Positions 35,161 to 45,710 of a stretch of 64,000 nucleotides of DNA are shown piece by piece. This DNA is from Saccharum officinarum (Eukaryota > Streptophyta > Magnoliopsida > Poales > Poaceae). Position 1 is the stretch's first letter. Each line of letters begins with the position of its first letter. Made by a program: the position numbers and the translations under genes. The stretch is from positions 16,883,955 through 16,947,954 of the forward strand of contig CM036199.1 of the NCBI GenBank assembly GCA_020631735.1, given 5' to 3'. The notes under the pieces were generated by a model. The model was not told the origin of the DNA. It searched no databases and saw only the letters and a list, made by a program, of their open reading frames with translations.

Positions 35161-35351
35161 GCTGGAGACCCATCTGCCACAGCAGGCGTCCGGGCGGAGG
35201 AAGTAGAGGGGGCACGACCGATCTCCATGAAGGGTCAGGAGGCGCGGCCGCGCGGGTGACGTTCAGATCGGCACGGACCCCTATGTGGGAGCACAAACGG
35301 AGTGCAGGCGCGTCCGTCCAGACGTCCGCGCTAGCAATACCATTTAACAAT

Positions 35352-35730
35352 GCTGCACGGAGGGCCTATCGGGGCACGGCTGCACCGCTGCAGCTGGACA
35401 GGACTGCTCCGCGACAACGCCTCAAAGATGAAGTTGCATTGTATAATTCCCCTTTCTTTCCTACCATTATCATCACACTACAAAGTACAAAGCTGAAACT
35501 CGTCCTTTATAGTTGGAAGGACTACACGGTTTCAAAGATTGAAAGAGAGCTAGCAATTCAGATCAAAGAGCAAACGAGGAATAAAAGTAGAAAAGAGACC
35601 ACACAACAGAAGCAGATGCTGCAAGCATTAGTATTGGTGCATGCACGATCAAATCAAGCAGAAGAGAACAAAGCCCCTTGGTTATCATTGCCATGCCCAC
35701 AGCCCACGGCCGATAGATGGGGCCTGATCA
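35352..35730. other. CASP 3' flank
   Basis: The likely 3' UTR of the CASP gene. It contains GTTGCATTGTATAATTC and CCATTATCATCA, words also present after the permease stop codon at 16812-16875. Confidence 0.45.
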
Positions 35731-36486
35731 TCAGTGGCGTCGGGCGAGCGCGAAGGCAGACAGGAAGATGAGGACTATGAGCAGGACCATGGCGGCGAAG
35801 GAGCCGATGAGGGAGCCCGAGATGCGTTCGCAGAAGGAGTCGAACTGCTGGCAGATGGCGAACCAGTTGGCGCGCACGTTGCCCTTGTGCGCCAGGTACA
35901 CGATTGCCGCCGCCGCCGACGCACCGGCCGTCAGCAGGGCCAGCATCGCCTAATATATAGTTGGAAGGGCGTTAGTTCATTATGAGCAAGTTCTTCCTAG
36001 CAGTGTACTAGTAATATGCAAGCTGACGTTAATTAACTCATTACCGCGTCGAAGAAGACGAGGATCAGACGGCTGTAGCGCGCCCTGGGCCTGATGATGT
36101 GCACGATGGACAGCGGGATGGACAGCACGACGTACGTGCACACCACCGCGTTCGCGGCCACGAAGAACCTGCGGCCGGAATTAGTGCTCGTCGTGAGACA
36201 TGGATGGCATCAACTCACTGAAACCGGTGTAGCAGCGACGAGGAACTTACGTGAAGGACGGGAGGTCGCTGTACTTGGCCTCGAACTGGATGAACTGCGT
36301 GAAGAAGGGGAGCGTCTCGTTGGTGGTGCCCATGGAGATGGCGCTGGCGATGGTGGCGACGATGGAAAGGAACCTGAGGAAGACGTCGGCGATGGATACG
36401 GCGCGGCTGACGCCCGCCGCCACCGGCGCGGGCACCAGGGGCGCCTTGGAGCTCTCCCCGTGCTCGATCACCACGTCCTTCGTCAT
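35731..36486 (-). CDS. CASP: Casparian strip membrane domain protein (CASP)
   Basis: Three exons, 36486-36251, 36168-36045 and 35949-35731, join with correct phases and consensus GT/AG sites to give 192 residues. The start sits in GCCACCATGA, a strong context. Four membrane segments are visible: about 31-53 with Arg38, 80-101, 111-138 with Asp119, and 170-189; the Arg in TM1 and Asp in TM3 are conserved in the CASP/MARVEL fold. The first outer loop has ETLPFFTQF (57-65), the signature that separates true CASPs from CASP-like proteins, and the second has paired cysteines (C153, C160). CASPs form the endodermal membrane domain that recruits lignin-polymerising enzymes for the Casparian strip. 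Length is typical and the frame is intact. Which family member it is cannot be told here. Confidence 0.93.
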
Positions 36487-36680
36487 GGTGGCGTGCGTGC
36501 GGCGTGCCCCGGCCCTGCTGATTAAGCCTCTATCTAGGATAACCAACGAGCTCGGAGGAGGATTCTTGCTTGCAGTTCCAGATGTTGAGTGAGGTTGAGG
36601 CTGGCTCGCTAGCTGCTGCTTGGATTTTTGCTTGAGATGTGTGACTGTGTGAGATGACTGCTGCTACGTGTTCTCAGACC

Positions 36681-36690
36681 TTCTTATACG
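36681..36690 (-). promoter_or_regulatory. Candidate TATA box of the CASP gene
   Basis: The minus strand reads CGTATAAGAA about 200 bp before the start codon, followed by a C/A-rich leader (CACACAGTCACACATCTCAAGC) like grass 5' UTRs. Confidence 0.45.
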
Positions 36691-36699
36691 CATGGATGG

Positions 36700-37344
36700 C
36701 ACTGAGGTTTCGGAGTTCCACTGGGATAATGAAGCAGAAGCTTGTGCCTCAACAAAACCAACAGCATTTTTAGTCAATCATGCTGAGAGCAAAGGTGGTG
36801 AGTGATTTAGGTGGCTTTGACAATTAATCGTAGACACCAACTAAAGCTCGGCTGCGCATTGGTTGAATCTGCAACTGCTCTCACTTGCTCAAATGAAACT
36901 CACAGGTTGCAAATCTCAACAGGGCATGATCTTTTAGCACGTTGCCGAACCCAAACTTGAATGCCTCGAATCCTAGCCCATTCCTACTAGTGGCAGTACA
37001 GAGCTAGCACTGCTCTTTGAACTTTGTTGGGTTTCCCTTCCATCCCAGCTGGTCTGGCTACATCCGCGTTGAATTATGCAGTCTTTTGTTTGATTAAAGA
37101 ATATTTGTAGTTATGTAGTGTGATGGTTGGATGATGTCCTTGAAGATGCCATGCCATCATCTGTTGAAGCAATTCAGCATCACACCAGTGCAACGTGCTG
37201 TACTTGATGACGAAGGCACTTTCCGGGAGTACAGGGCATCACTTCCTGCTTTCCTGGGCTTTCTGCCATCGCATCTCATTCTGACATTCTCACCTGATGG
37301 ATCAGAGACAAAGGTCCGAAGTTTCGGGCTAGGCCCATTCTACA
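36700..37344. other. CASP upstream region; unassigned frame before copia
   Basis: A frame at 37131-37397 (LPAFLGFLPSHLILTFSPDGSE) was not recognised and lies where the 5' LTR of the next element should be. Only the last 14 bp (CCCATTCTACA end, to 37344) match that element's 3' LTR. Confidence 0.35.
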
Positions 37345-37481
37345 TGGTATCAGCAGCTCGGGTCTCTTCCTGCCCCATTTTCTCGCATCTCATCTAACCG
37401 CCGTGCTCGGCGCGCCGGCGCACTCACTGCCCACCTTCCGCTGCCCATCCTTACCTAGCTCTCCCCACCCTTCCCACTGCC

Positions 37482-38850
37482 ATGGATGTCAACCCCCTCT
37501 TCAACGCCGATTTCTCCGACGGCGACAACTCCTCCGCTTCCTCCATTAGCGGCGAGTCATTCACCGGCCCCGCCCCCACCATCACGACTCCTCCCGTCGC
37601 TGTGCTGCAAACGGTGAACATCCGTGTTCATGTTCCCATCGAGCTCAGCATCACCGACTCGAACTACACGGAGCGGCGCTGCTTCTTCGATGCCTTCGTT
37701 GGGAGCTTCGGGCTCAATTGTCATCTGTCTTCCCTGCCCACACCTGACGACCGCCGCGACTTGGACTGGACCATCCACGATCAGTGCCTGCTGAGCTGGA
37801 TCTACAACTCCATCTCCAAAAATGTCCGCGCCATCGTCCACGCACCCAGGGACGTAGCTAGCAGGGGGGCAACCCGGGCTCAAGCCCCCCTACTGCTGCT
37901 GAACACATGGAGCCCCCCTCAGCCCCCTTGATTTGTTAGCCATGGATGAAGGTGTAAGAGGGGCTGCTAGAGGTAGAAGATGACCTTCAGCCCCCCTTGA
38001 TTAGTTCCTAGCTTCGTCCCTGCGCGCACCCAAGGCTACGACGTACACGGTCTGGAACGCCATCCACGACCAATTCCGGGACAACGAGCTGCACCAGTGT
38101 TGTCTACCTCGAAGCCGAGTTCCGGAAGCTTCTTCAAGGTGACATGGACATCACCGCGTACACCGGGCGGCTCAAGCTCGCCGATGCCTTGAGTGACGTC
38201 AGCCAACCCATTCGTGAGACCAGCCAGGTGCTCAACCTCCTCCGCGGCCTCAATCCAAGTATTGTCACGCGATCCCGATCATCTCTGCGCGGCAGCCACC
38301 CCACACCTTCCTCTCCGCTCGCTCCTACCTGCTTCTGGAGGAACAGTACAACAAAGAGCATGCCAAGGCTGCCGCTCACCACGCCCTGGTGGCGACCGAC
38401 GGATCTGGTGGTTCCCGTCCACCTGCTCCACCCACCAGCGATGGCGGCTTCAGCTCCACCAACTCCGACTCCAGGCAACCGCCAGCGCCCGCGCCCGCCT
38501 ACGGCAACTCGCCTTGCTCCGACAACAATCGGGGGTCAAAGAAGCGCAGTCGTGGCTGCGGCATGCCGCCCTCTGGTTCTACACCTCGTGCTCCCGCTCC
38601 GGCTCCTGGATGGGCTCCCGGCCTGAACCCGTGGACCGGCATGGTCCAAGCGTGGCCCATGTCATTCCGGGTCCCAGGCGCCGGCGCTCTCGGTCCACGG
38701 CCTAGCACGCCGATCAACCAGGCTTACTTCGCCGGGAACGTGACCCACCCGACCACTGGCGTTCCACCACAAGCTCTAGGTCCTGATGTCTGGAATCACC
38801 AGGCACTGCTCGCCGCTCTCGCTACCGCTGGCATTCCACTGACTGGCCCG
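37482..38850 (+). pseudogene. Copia gag remnant
   Basis: The frame from 37482 contains the usual N-terminal gag sequence (LDWTIHDQCLLSWIYNSIS) up to the hAT insertion at 37847. After 38022 the gag continues (AYTGRLKLADAL, VLNLLRGLNP) with frame changes near 38270. A low-complexity PAPAP region follows. A CCHC knuckle was not found. Confidence 0.75.
37847..38022. mobile_element. hAT-type MITE in gag
   Basis: 176 bp with ends CAGGGACGTAGCTAG and CTAGCTTCGTCCCTG (inverted), flanked by CACGCACC and CGCGCACC, 7 of 8 bases identical. Eight-base duplications and CAGGG ends mark hAT elements. Confidence 0.75.
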
Positions 38851-38852
38851 CA

Positions 38853-40972
38853 AGCAACGGAGTGGTTCCTGGACACCGACGCCTCCTCCCACATGTCCTT
38901 TAACGCCGGTAATTTCTCCTCTCCTCAACCCTCGCAGTTCTCTCCACCCATCAATGTCAGCAACGGCGCGACACTGCCTGTTACTCACCGGGCATCGACG
39001 ACCATTGCCATCTCATAGTCACCGCTTCATCTACACAACGTCCTTGTGTCACCCTCCCTAGTTAAAAATCTAATTTCTGTTCGCTCTCTTACTCGCGACA
39101 ACAATGTCTCCGTTGAGTTTGATCCATTCGGTTTTTCTGTCAAGGACCTTCCCACACGCACAGATATTCTCTGATGTAACAGCTATGGCGAGTTGTATCA
39201 GTTGTCTTCCTCTTCGCCTGAAGCCATGCTCACCACCTCGCCCACCGTCGACTTGTGGCACCAACGTCTGGGTCATCCCGGCAAAAACACACTTCGCCAG
39301 ACGTTGTGCAACATCGACTTCCAGTTCACCAAGTCTTCTTCAACCTGTCAAGCTTGTCAATTAGGGAAACATGTTAGATTGCCTTTTTCATCTTCGAACT
39401 CTGTTAGTTTGGTTCCTTTTCAGCTTGTACACACTGATGTTTGGACATCGCCTATTGTCAGTTTCTCTGGATTTAAATATTATCTCGTTCTAGTTGATGA
39501 TTATACACATTATGTTTGGACGTTTCCTTTACATGCAAAATCTGAGGTCCGGCAGTGTCTACTTGAGTTCCACGCCTATGCCACAACTCAATTTCAGCTA
39601 CCCCTCATTGCACTGCAATCTGACCAGGGGCGGAGGACTCGGTAGGGCAAGGTAGGGTGCTTGCCATACCTTGGATCTGCTGAGGAACCCCATCCCGAAT
39701 CACCTCTGGCAGCCATAGATGCAAAATCGCTGCTTTGTGGTGTTGAAGATAAACACAACGCTGAGGCTTTACTCCTGATCGAGGAAGAAGATAACTGTGA
39801 CTCGAGATGAACCGCAACTTTGGGCCTTGTGGGCTGGCACCACGTATAACCACCATCGGTCATCAGTTTAGATATTCTCAAATTGTGAATTGTAGATTGC
39901 AGTGACGGCCAGGCGGCCCGTCCGTTCCTTTCCCCGAAACAGCAACGCTTCGTGTTTCTTCTGATCATGAATTCGTCGTTCACCCGTTCGTCGCTGCGGT
40001 GCCGGCGGGATGGCAGCACGGTGCGATGGGCAAACTGCTAGCCCCTACCTCCTAGCTCCTGCCCCTGCAACCCCCTCTTAGCTCCGCTATTCCACTTTGA
40101 TTCACCTTGCCTGCCGACGGCGATGTGACAAGCAACTGAACAACTGAACTGTGGGTCATAGTAGCCACCGGCCGGCCACACGACAGTTTGGCACAAACAC
40201 ACAATAATCCAGTAAGGCTCAGCTCAAACCTAAAACTTTTTTCCGTGGTTGTTTGTTCGATTTGCTAGTTATCAATTAATCAATTAATTATTTAATTGGT
40301 TGGTTGATTTTGTTGGTCCTACATAGATCTTACTTTGCTATATGTCATCGACTTCGCCACACCTTAAATTTTTTCCGTCCTCCGCCACTGAATCTGACAA
40401 TGGCAAGGAATTTGATAATCTTGTTGTACGCCAACATCTTGCTGCACATGGTGTGTCATTCAGACTGTCTTGTCCATACACCTCATCCCAAAATGGAAAG
40501 GCAGAAAGCATCATCTGAACTCTGAATGATTGTGTCCGCAGTCTTCTTCTTCATGCTGGGATGCCGGGTCATACTAGGTGGCACTGAACACTGCTACTCA
40601 CCTTTTGAATCGGCGCCCGTGTCAGACTAGTGGCCACTACACTCCCTTCCAGCTTCTGATCGGCATCCCACCCACCTATGATCACCTTCGAGTGTTTGGG
40701 TGCTTGTGCTTCCCCAATCTATCGTCTACGGCCGCGCACAAACTCAGCGCCTAGTCCATGCCGTGCGTTCTACTTGGATACCCTGCTGATCATCGTGGCT
40801 ATCGATGTCTTGATCTTCAGAGTCGTCGTGTCATCACTTCCCGTCATGTGGTTTTCGACGAAACCCAGTTCCCATTCCATTCTGTTCAGCCATCGTAGCC
40901 AACAATAACCAGACTGACTACAGTACTAGACACAACTGTCATCATTCAGCAGCAGGCACCCGTCCCACACCT
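38853..40972 (+). pseudogene. Copia protease and integrase remnant, split by a hAT insertion
   Basis: The protease motif reads WFLDTDASSHM, where the expected catalytic DTG has become DTD (GGC to GAC), so it should be inactive. A TAG at 39016-39018 ends that frame. The pre-integrase WHQRLGHPG and CQLGKH zinc-binding part starts near 39250, followed by HTDVW and the DDYTHYVW block. The second catalytic Asp (QSD) lies exactly at the hAT insertion, and sequence resumes at 40391 with NGKEF. Later shifts lead to the frame starting at 40973. Confidence 0.85.
39625..40390. mobile_element. hAT-type non-autonomous element in integrase
   Basis: 766 bp with inverted ends CAGGGGCGGAGGACTCGG and CCGTCCTCCGCCACTG, flanked by the exact 8-bp duplication AATCTGAC (39617-39624, 40391-40398). 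Removing it and one target copy restores the integrase order. No transposase domain recognised; the interior (39650-40250) was not identified. Confidence 0.9.
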
Positions 40973-42769
40973 GTGTCCGACAGTGCCATAGCTTCCTTAC
41001 CAGCGCAACCCTCCCCCATTGTGCAGCCCTCGCCATCCTCATCGGCTCACACGCTCACCGTCTGTGGCATCATCGCCGCCAGACGCTCCACACCACCCGC
41101 GAGCCATGCTACTCCGGTCGTTCACCAGATGATTACTCGATCACAAGCAGGGATCGTCAAACCCAATCCCAAATATGCCATGAGCGCTGAATCCTCTTCT
41201 TCTCCGGCGCCAGCGTCCATCTCCCCAATTCCCTCTTCAGTTCGCGTAGCTCTAAAAGACCCAAATTGGCATGCGGCCATGGCACTGGAGTTTCAGGTGC
41301 TGCAGAATAATCGCACATGGCGCCTTGTCGATCGTCTGCCCGGCGCTCACATAGTCATGGGCAAATGGGTCTTCAAGCACAAGCTCAATCCCGACGGGTC
41401 CCTAGAGCGTTGCAAAGCCCATTGGGTGATGCGTGGGTTCACCCTGCGCGTCGGCGTCGATTTCGGTGAAACATTCACACCAGTCATCAAACCCACCACC
41501 ATTCGCACTGTCCTCACCATTGCTGCGTCCAAGAGCTGGAGCACCAAACAACTAGGTGTCTCAAACACTTTCTTGCACAGTCATCTTAAAGAGCATATCC
41601 TTTGCCAGCAGCCTATAGGCTTTGTCGACACCACTCAACCCAATGTTGTTTGTCTCCTTGACAAATCACTCTACGACCTTCGTTAGGCCTCCCGTGCCTA
41701 GTTCGAGCGCTTCGCCGCCTATGCCATCACCATCGGGTTCAAGGCAACGCGCTCTGATTCTTCCATGTTCACTCTTCGCCGCGGCCACGACGTATTGCTG
41801 TACGTGGATGACATCGTCCTCACAGGCTCCAATCCACATCTTCTCCAATCCATTGTCGATCGTCTATGCTCCGAGTTTGCTATCAAGGTCATGGGCGCAC
41901 TTCACTTCTTTCTCGGCATCAACGTCAAGCGCAACGACGACGACTTCTTCCTATCCCAAGAGCGGTACGTCGAGGACATCCTCGAGCGCGCCGGCATGAC
42001 TACATGCAAGTCGGTGGCCACTCCCGTCGATGCCAAGGGCAAGCTGTCTTCTTCTGATGGCGATGCGATTGATGACCCCAAGACGTACTGCAGCTTGGCT
42101 GGCGCGCTCCAGTGCCTGATGGTGACGCGCCCCGATCTTGCCTTCGCCGTGCAGTAGGTGTGTCTACATATGCATGACCTGCGTGCTCCTCATCTGACAC
42201 TACTCAAGAGGATTCTTCGCTACATTTGTGGAACAACATCGCTTGATCTTCATATCCGCGCGTCCACCGACCTCTTCGTCATGGCGTACTCAGATGCAGA
42301 CTAGGCGGGCTGCCCGGACAGTCGGCAATCAAAGTCCAGGTTTTGTGTCTTCCTCGGCGACTCCCTCGTCTCCTAGTCATCGAAGCGCCAGCCCACCGTG
42401 TCCCGGTCCAACACAGAAGCAGAGTATCGCGTGATGGTGAATGTAGCTGCGGAATGCATTTGGCTGTGCCAACTGCTCGACAAATTGTACTGTGGCATCA
42501 CCAAGGCCACGGTGGCGTACTGTGACAACATCTCCGCCATCTACATGTCGTCCAACCCTATACATCACTGGCGCACCAAGCACATAGAGCTAGATATTCA
42601 CTTCGTTCGGGAACGAGTCCAGCTAGGTGAGTTGCGTGTCCTACATGTTCCAACAGGTGAACAATTCACCGACGTGATGACCAAGGGCCTCCCGACAGCG
42701 ACATTCAAGGCGTTCCACTCCAGTCTTTGCATTGTTCCCACTACACGTCAAACTATGGGGGGGTTTTGA
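40973..42769 (+). pseudogene. Copia reverse transcriptase/RNase H, one frame with five TAG stops
   Basis: The whole 1.8 kb is one frame without an indel, from a proline/serine-rich linker through KWVFKHKLNPDG, GETFTPV, LLYVDDIVLTG (catalytic YVDD), GALHFFLGINV, VTRPDLAFAV and the RNase H NTEAEYR and TKHIELD blocks. Five stops interrupt it at 41684, 41699, 42155, 42302 and 42374, all TAG, at places where the family has Gln (CAG) or Trp (TGG). The final TGA (42767-42769) overlaps the first TG of the LTR. No other stop type occurs. Confidence 0.88.
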
Positions 42770-42952
42770 GGCATCGTGTACAGATGACCCGGTCAAGGCA
42801 ATTGTGACGATAGTTCGCGCAGCTCACCACAACGCCATGCGCCCACGCCGCGTGCTCACGTGTCCAGCAGAGGCGGTTCTCACCGATGTAATAGCGATTG
42901 TATAAAACATTCATGAGATCAACACGCAATGGTTGTTGGCTCCCATTCTACA
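42767..42952 (+). repeat. 3' LTR of the short-LTR copia element
   Basis: 186 bp, TGAGGCATCG...CCCATTCTACA, directly after a polypurine run ATGGGGGGG (42755-42763). Its last 11 bases match the end just before the primer site at 37345. Confidence 0.8.
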
Positions 42953-43112
42953 ATATCGTTCCATTACGTGCTGTTTGGTTGAGGAGCAGGAGGATGGAGC
43001 GGCTCTCGGAGAGGAATATTCCCTAAGATTATGGGATGAGCTCGCTCTCAAAAAGCTCTTGAACGCGCTCATCCCAGAGTTACGTGCTCACGCCGCCTTT
43101 TGGAGGCACGCG

Positions 43113-45710
43113 TAAAAGTCCCTAGTTTGGTTTTGGTTAATTGATAAAACCTAGGACTAACCTTTGTATCTAAGTGGATGATTTAGATAAAGGTGGTCAT
43201 TGAATATGAGACATGACATTAACTCATGTGACCAAGATGATGAAGACCAAGATGATGCTTGGCTCAATGGACCGGTTGTGAGGGTGAAGGGCAAGTCAAG
43301 GCTTCAAAGCGAAGGACCATGCGATGGTGAAGCTTGAGCAAGACTTGGCGCCGACGGACCGATGCAACGGTGAAGAGCAAGTGAAGTCAAGGTCGATGGA
43401 TCGAGACGGTCATGTGATGATATGAAGTGGATCATATCTTTTGGAAAAACAAAATGGGCTCAAGGCAAAGGTATAACCATAAGGCCATTTTGTTTTGCAC
43501 TCAAGACACCATAGAGGGTGTGAGTGGTTTAGGATCGATAGCCGAACTATTAAGAGGGGAAGTCTTATCGGTTATTCGACGCACGGGTGCCACTAGGTGA
43601 ATTCATGAAGTGCATTGCATGTAGGGCCTAGTGAGCTAACTGGAAAACCTTCGAAAATGTTTATCAAAATGCTAACACACGTGCACAAGGTGGTGATCAC
43701 TTGTTGGTGTCGGCACATTTACGAAGGCGATGAAGTTTGAGCGGTAGAGAGGGTTTAGGTCCCTCTCTCCCTCCCGCCAAGCTTGCGAGTGCGGGATTCA
43801 GGCGTTTTTGAGGAGTTGAAATGCCTATTTTTCACTACGTCGGAAGTCAGAAAAGAATCGGAGGCGAACGGAGGTCACAGAGGTGACCGGACACTGCACC
43901 GGACGCGGTCATGGTATGACCGGACGCGTCCGGTCAGTACAACGCAGCAGTCAGGCGCGCGGGTGCTAGGGTTTGCAACCGACGCATCCGGTCAGGCGCC
44001 CAGAGGGAACTGGAGTTCGCAAGGATGATCGGACGCGCGACGCGTCCGGTCACACGCGATCGGACGCGTCCAGTCGTTGAGGGAGCTTACTGGACTCCGA
44101 CCGGACGTTGGCACTGTCGCGTCTGGTCGTTGCCTGGAGCACGTCCGGTCGATGCTTCGTGGGCGCGCGGTACTGTGCGATAGGCGCGTCCGGTCGTTTG
44201 ATGGGTGCATCCGGTCGTTGGTTTGACCGTTGGGGCTCAGTGACCATTGGAGGATCGGACACGGTTGAGCGCATCCGGTCAGTTTCGACCGGCGCGTCCG
44301 GTCATCCCAAAAAGTATCCAGTGAAGGGGTACAACGGCTCTATTTGCTTGGGATGCTTATAAATACTTGTTGGCTGGCCCTTGGGGAGGTCTCTCGTGAT
44401 TTCTAACATTCTTGTGCATCCTTTGAGCTAGAGCTTCTCCCTCCCACTCATCTCTCTTGCTTGATTGCAAATCTAAAGTGAGATTGAGTGATCCCAAAGT
44501 GCATTGCATAGCTTGAGGGCATCTAGTGGCACTTGTGGGTGGTATAGCCGGTGGTTTTCTTGTTACTCTTGGAGAGTACCGCTCCTAGCCGGCTTGGAGA
44601 TTGTTGGAGGCATTGGCAAGAGAGATGGGCGCGTCCGGTCGTTGGTTTGACCGTTGGGGCTCAGTGACCATTGGAGGATCGGACACGGTTGAGCGCATCC
44701 GGTCAGTTTCGACCGGCGCGTCCGGTCATCCCAAAAAGTATCCAGTGAAGGGGTACAACGGCTCTATTTGCTTGGGATGCTTATAAATACTTGTTGGCTG
44801 GCCCTTGGGGAGGTCTCTCGTGATTTCTAACATTCTTGTGCATCCTTTGAGCTAGAGCTTCTCCCTCCCACTCATCTCTCTTGCTTGATTGCAAATCTAA
44901 AGTGAGATTGAGTGATCCCAAAGTGCATTGCATAGCTTGAGGGCATCTAGTGGCACTTGTGGGTGGTATAGCCGGTGGTTTTCTTGTTACTCTTGGAGAG
45001 TACCGCTCCTAGCCGGCTTGGAGATTGTTGGAGGCATTGGCAAGAGAAGGAGATTGTTCTTGGCCATCTCCGGTTGATTGTAAGAGGTTCTTGTGCTTTC
45101 CTCGGCGGAGCGCCAAAAGCAACTCTAGTGGATTGCGCGTGTTATTGAGTTACCTCACTTAAGAGTGGTGTCTTGTGGTGCCTTGCGGGGCGTGCCTTGA
45201 GGGGCAAGTGACTTGAGGGTCACACCAAGGAACCATCTAAGTGTTGGTCGACACAACCGGTGACATAGCTTGTCGGTGCACAAGTGAACACCTGGTGAAT
45301 AAAAATATTGTGTCTCTTATCTCCCGGTGATTGGTCTTCATATTGTGTTGTTGTCAATATTGATTGATTGTATATCATCTTGGTGATTGGCAACATCTTC
45401 GCTCCACCGTTGGTATAAGATTCACAATCCTATCTCTCGCATTTACTTTTACTAGATTATATGGTGTAGCTCTAGTGGTAGCCTTTGCTAGTAGTTGTTA
45501 GCTTGCTCTCTAGTGTAAGTTTAGTAACATAGCCCTTGTGTGAACTAGAGATCATAATCTACTAGACTTGTGGATAGGAGGCTTGCATCACTACCGTAGG
45601 CTAAGCAAAACTCGCTTTACGCCGTTTGTTATTCTAACAAGTTTGCTTAGTATTTTTTGTAGAATTTTTATAGGCTATTCACCCCCCCTCTAGCCATCTA
45701 GGACCTTACA
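43113..45710 (+). mobile_element. LTR of palindrome-array family with internal tandem duplication
   Basis: 2598 bp, from TAAAAGTCCCTAGTTTGG (the terminal TG mutated to TA) to CTAGGACCTTACA. Flanks acgcg and gcgcg match at 4 of 5 bases. It is the inverted near-copy of 1-2158 but longer by a 424-bp duplication that covers part of the array and the TATAAATA promoter, so two promoter copies exist (about 44358 and 44782). Confidence 0.82.
44200..45047 (+). repeat. Two-unit 424-bp tandem duplication
   Basis: Units 44200-44623 and 44624-45047 differ by eye at only two bases near their starts (44206/44630, 44209/44633). Each unit holds array motifs, a TATAAATA box and downstream leader. Confidence 0.93.

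Larger units (their letters stand above)
31859..35342 (+). mobile_element. Mutator-like element with captured gene fragment (Pack-MULE)
   Basis: The exact 9-bp duplication TTTAACAAT occurs at 31850-31858 and 35343-35351. The ends are imperfect inverted repeats: CGGTAATGCTATGATTAGG on the left, TGGTATTGCTAGCGCGG from the right, and further in GGACATCCGGACG against GGACGTCTGGACG. Nine-base duplications mark Mutator-like elements. No transposase is present. The original body was about 1.13 kb: a captured exon (34444-34760) and a TGTTGC-rich stretch. An LTR (32039-34387) inserted later. Confidence 0.8.
37345..42952 (+). mobile_element. Decayed Ty1/copia element with short LTR
   Basis: It starts with the primer site TGGTATCAGCAG (37345-37356) right after a CTACA end, and ends with a 186-bp 3' LTR. 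Gag, protease, integrase, reverse transcriptase and RNase H follow in copia order. Two hAT-type insertions interrupt gag (37847-38022) and integrase (39625-40390). The 5' LTR is missing apart from its last bases. The short LTR suggests the Ale/Retrofit group, tentatively. Integrase and gag have shifts; the RT/RNase H half has only in-frame TAG stops. Confidence 0.9.

Noticed and set aside
40973..42769. Programmed TAG readthrough or a recoded element
   Set aside because: Stops sit in conserved Gln and Trp codons and fit methylation-driven change; the protease is also inactivated and integrase is frameshifted.
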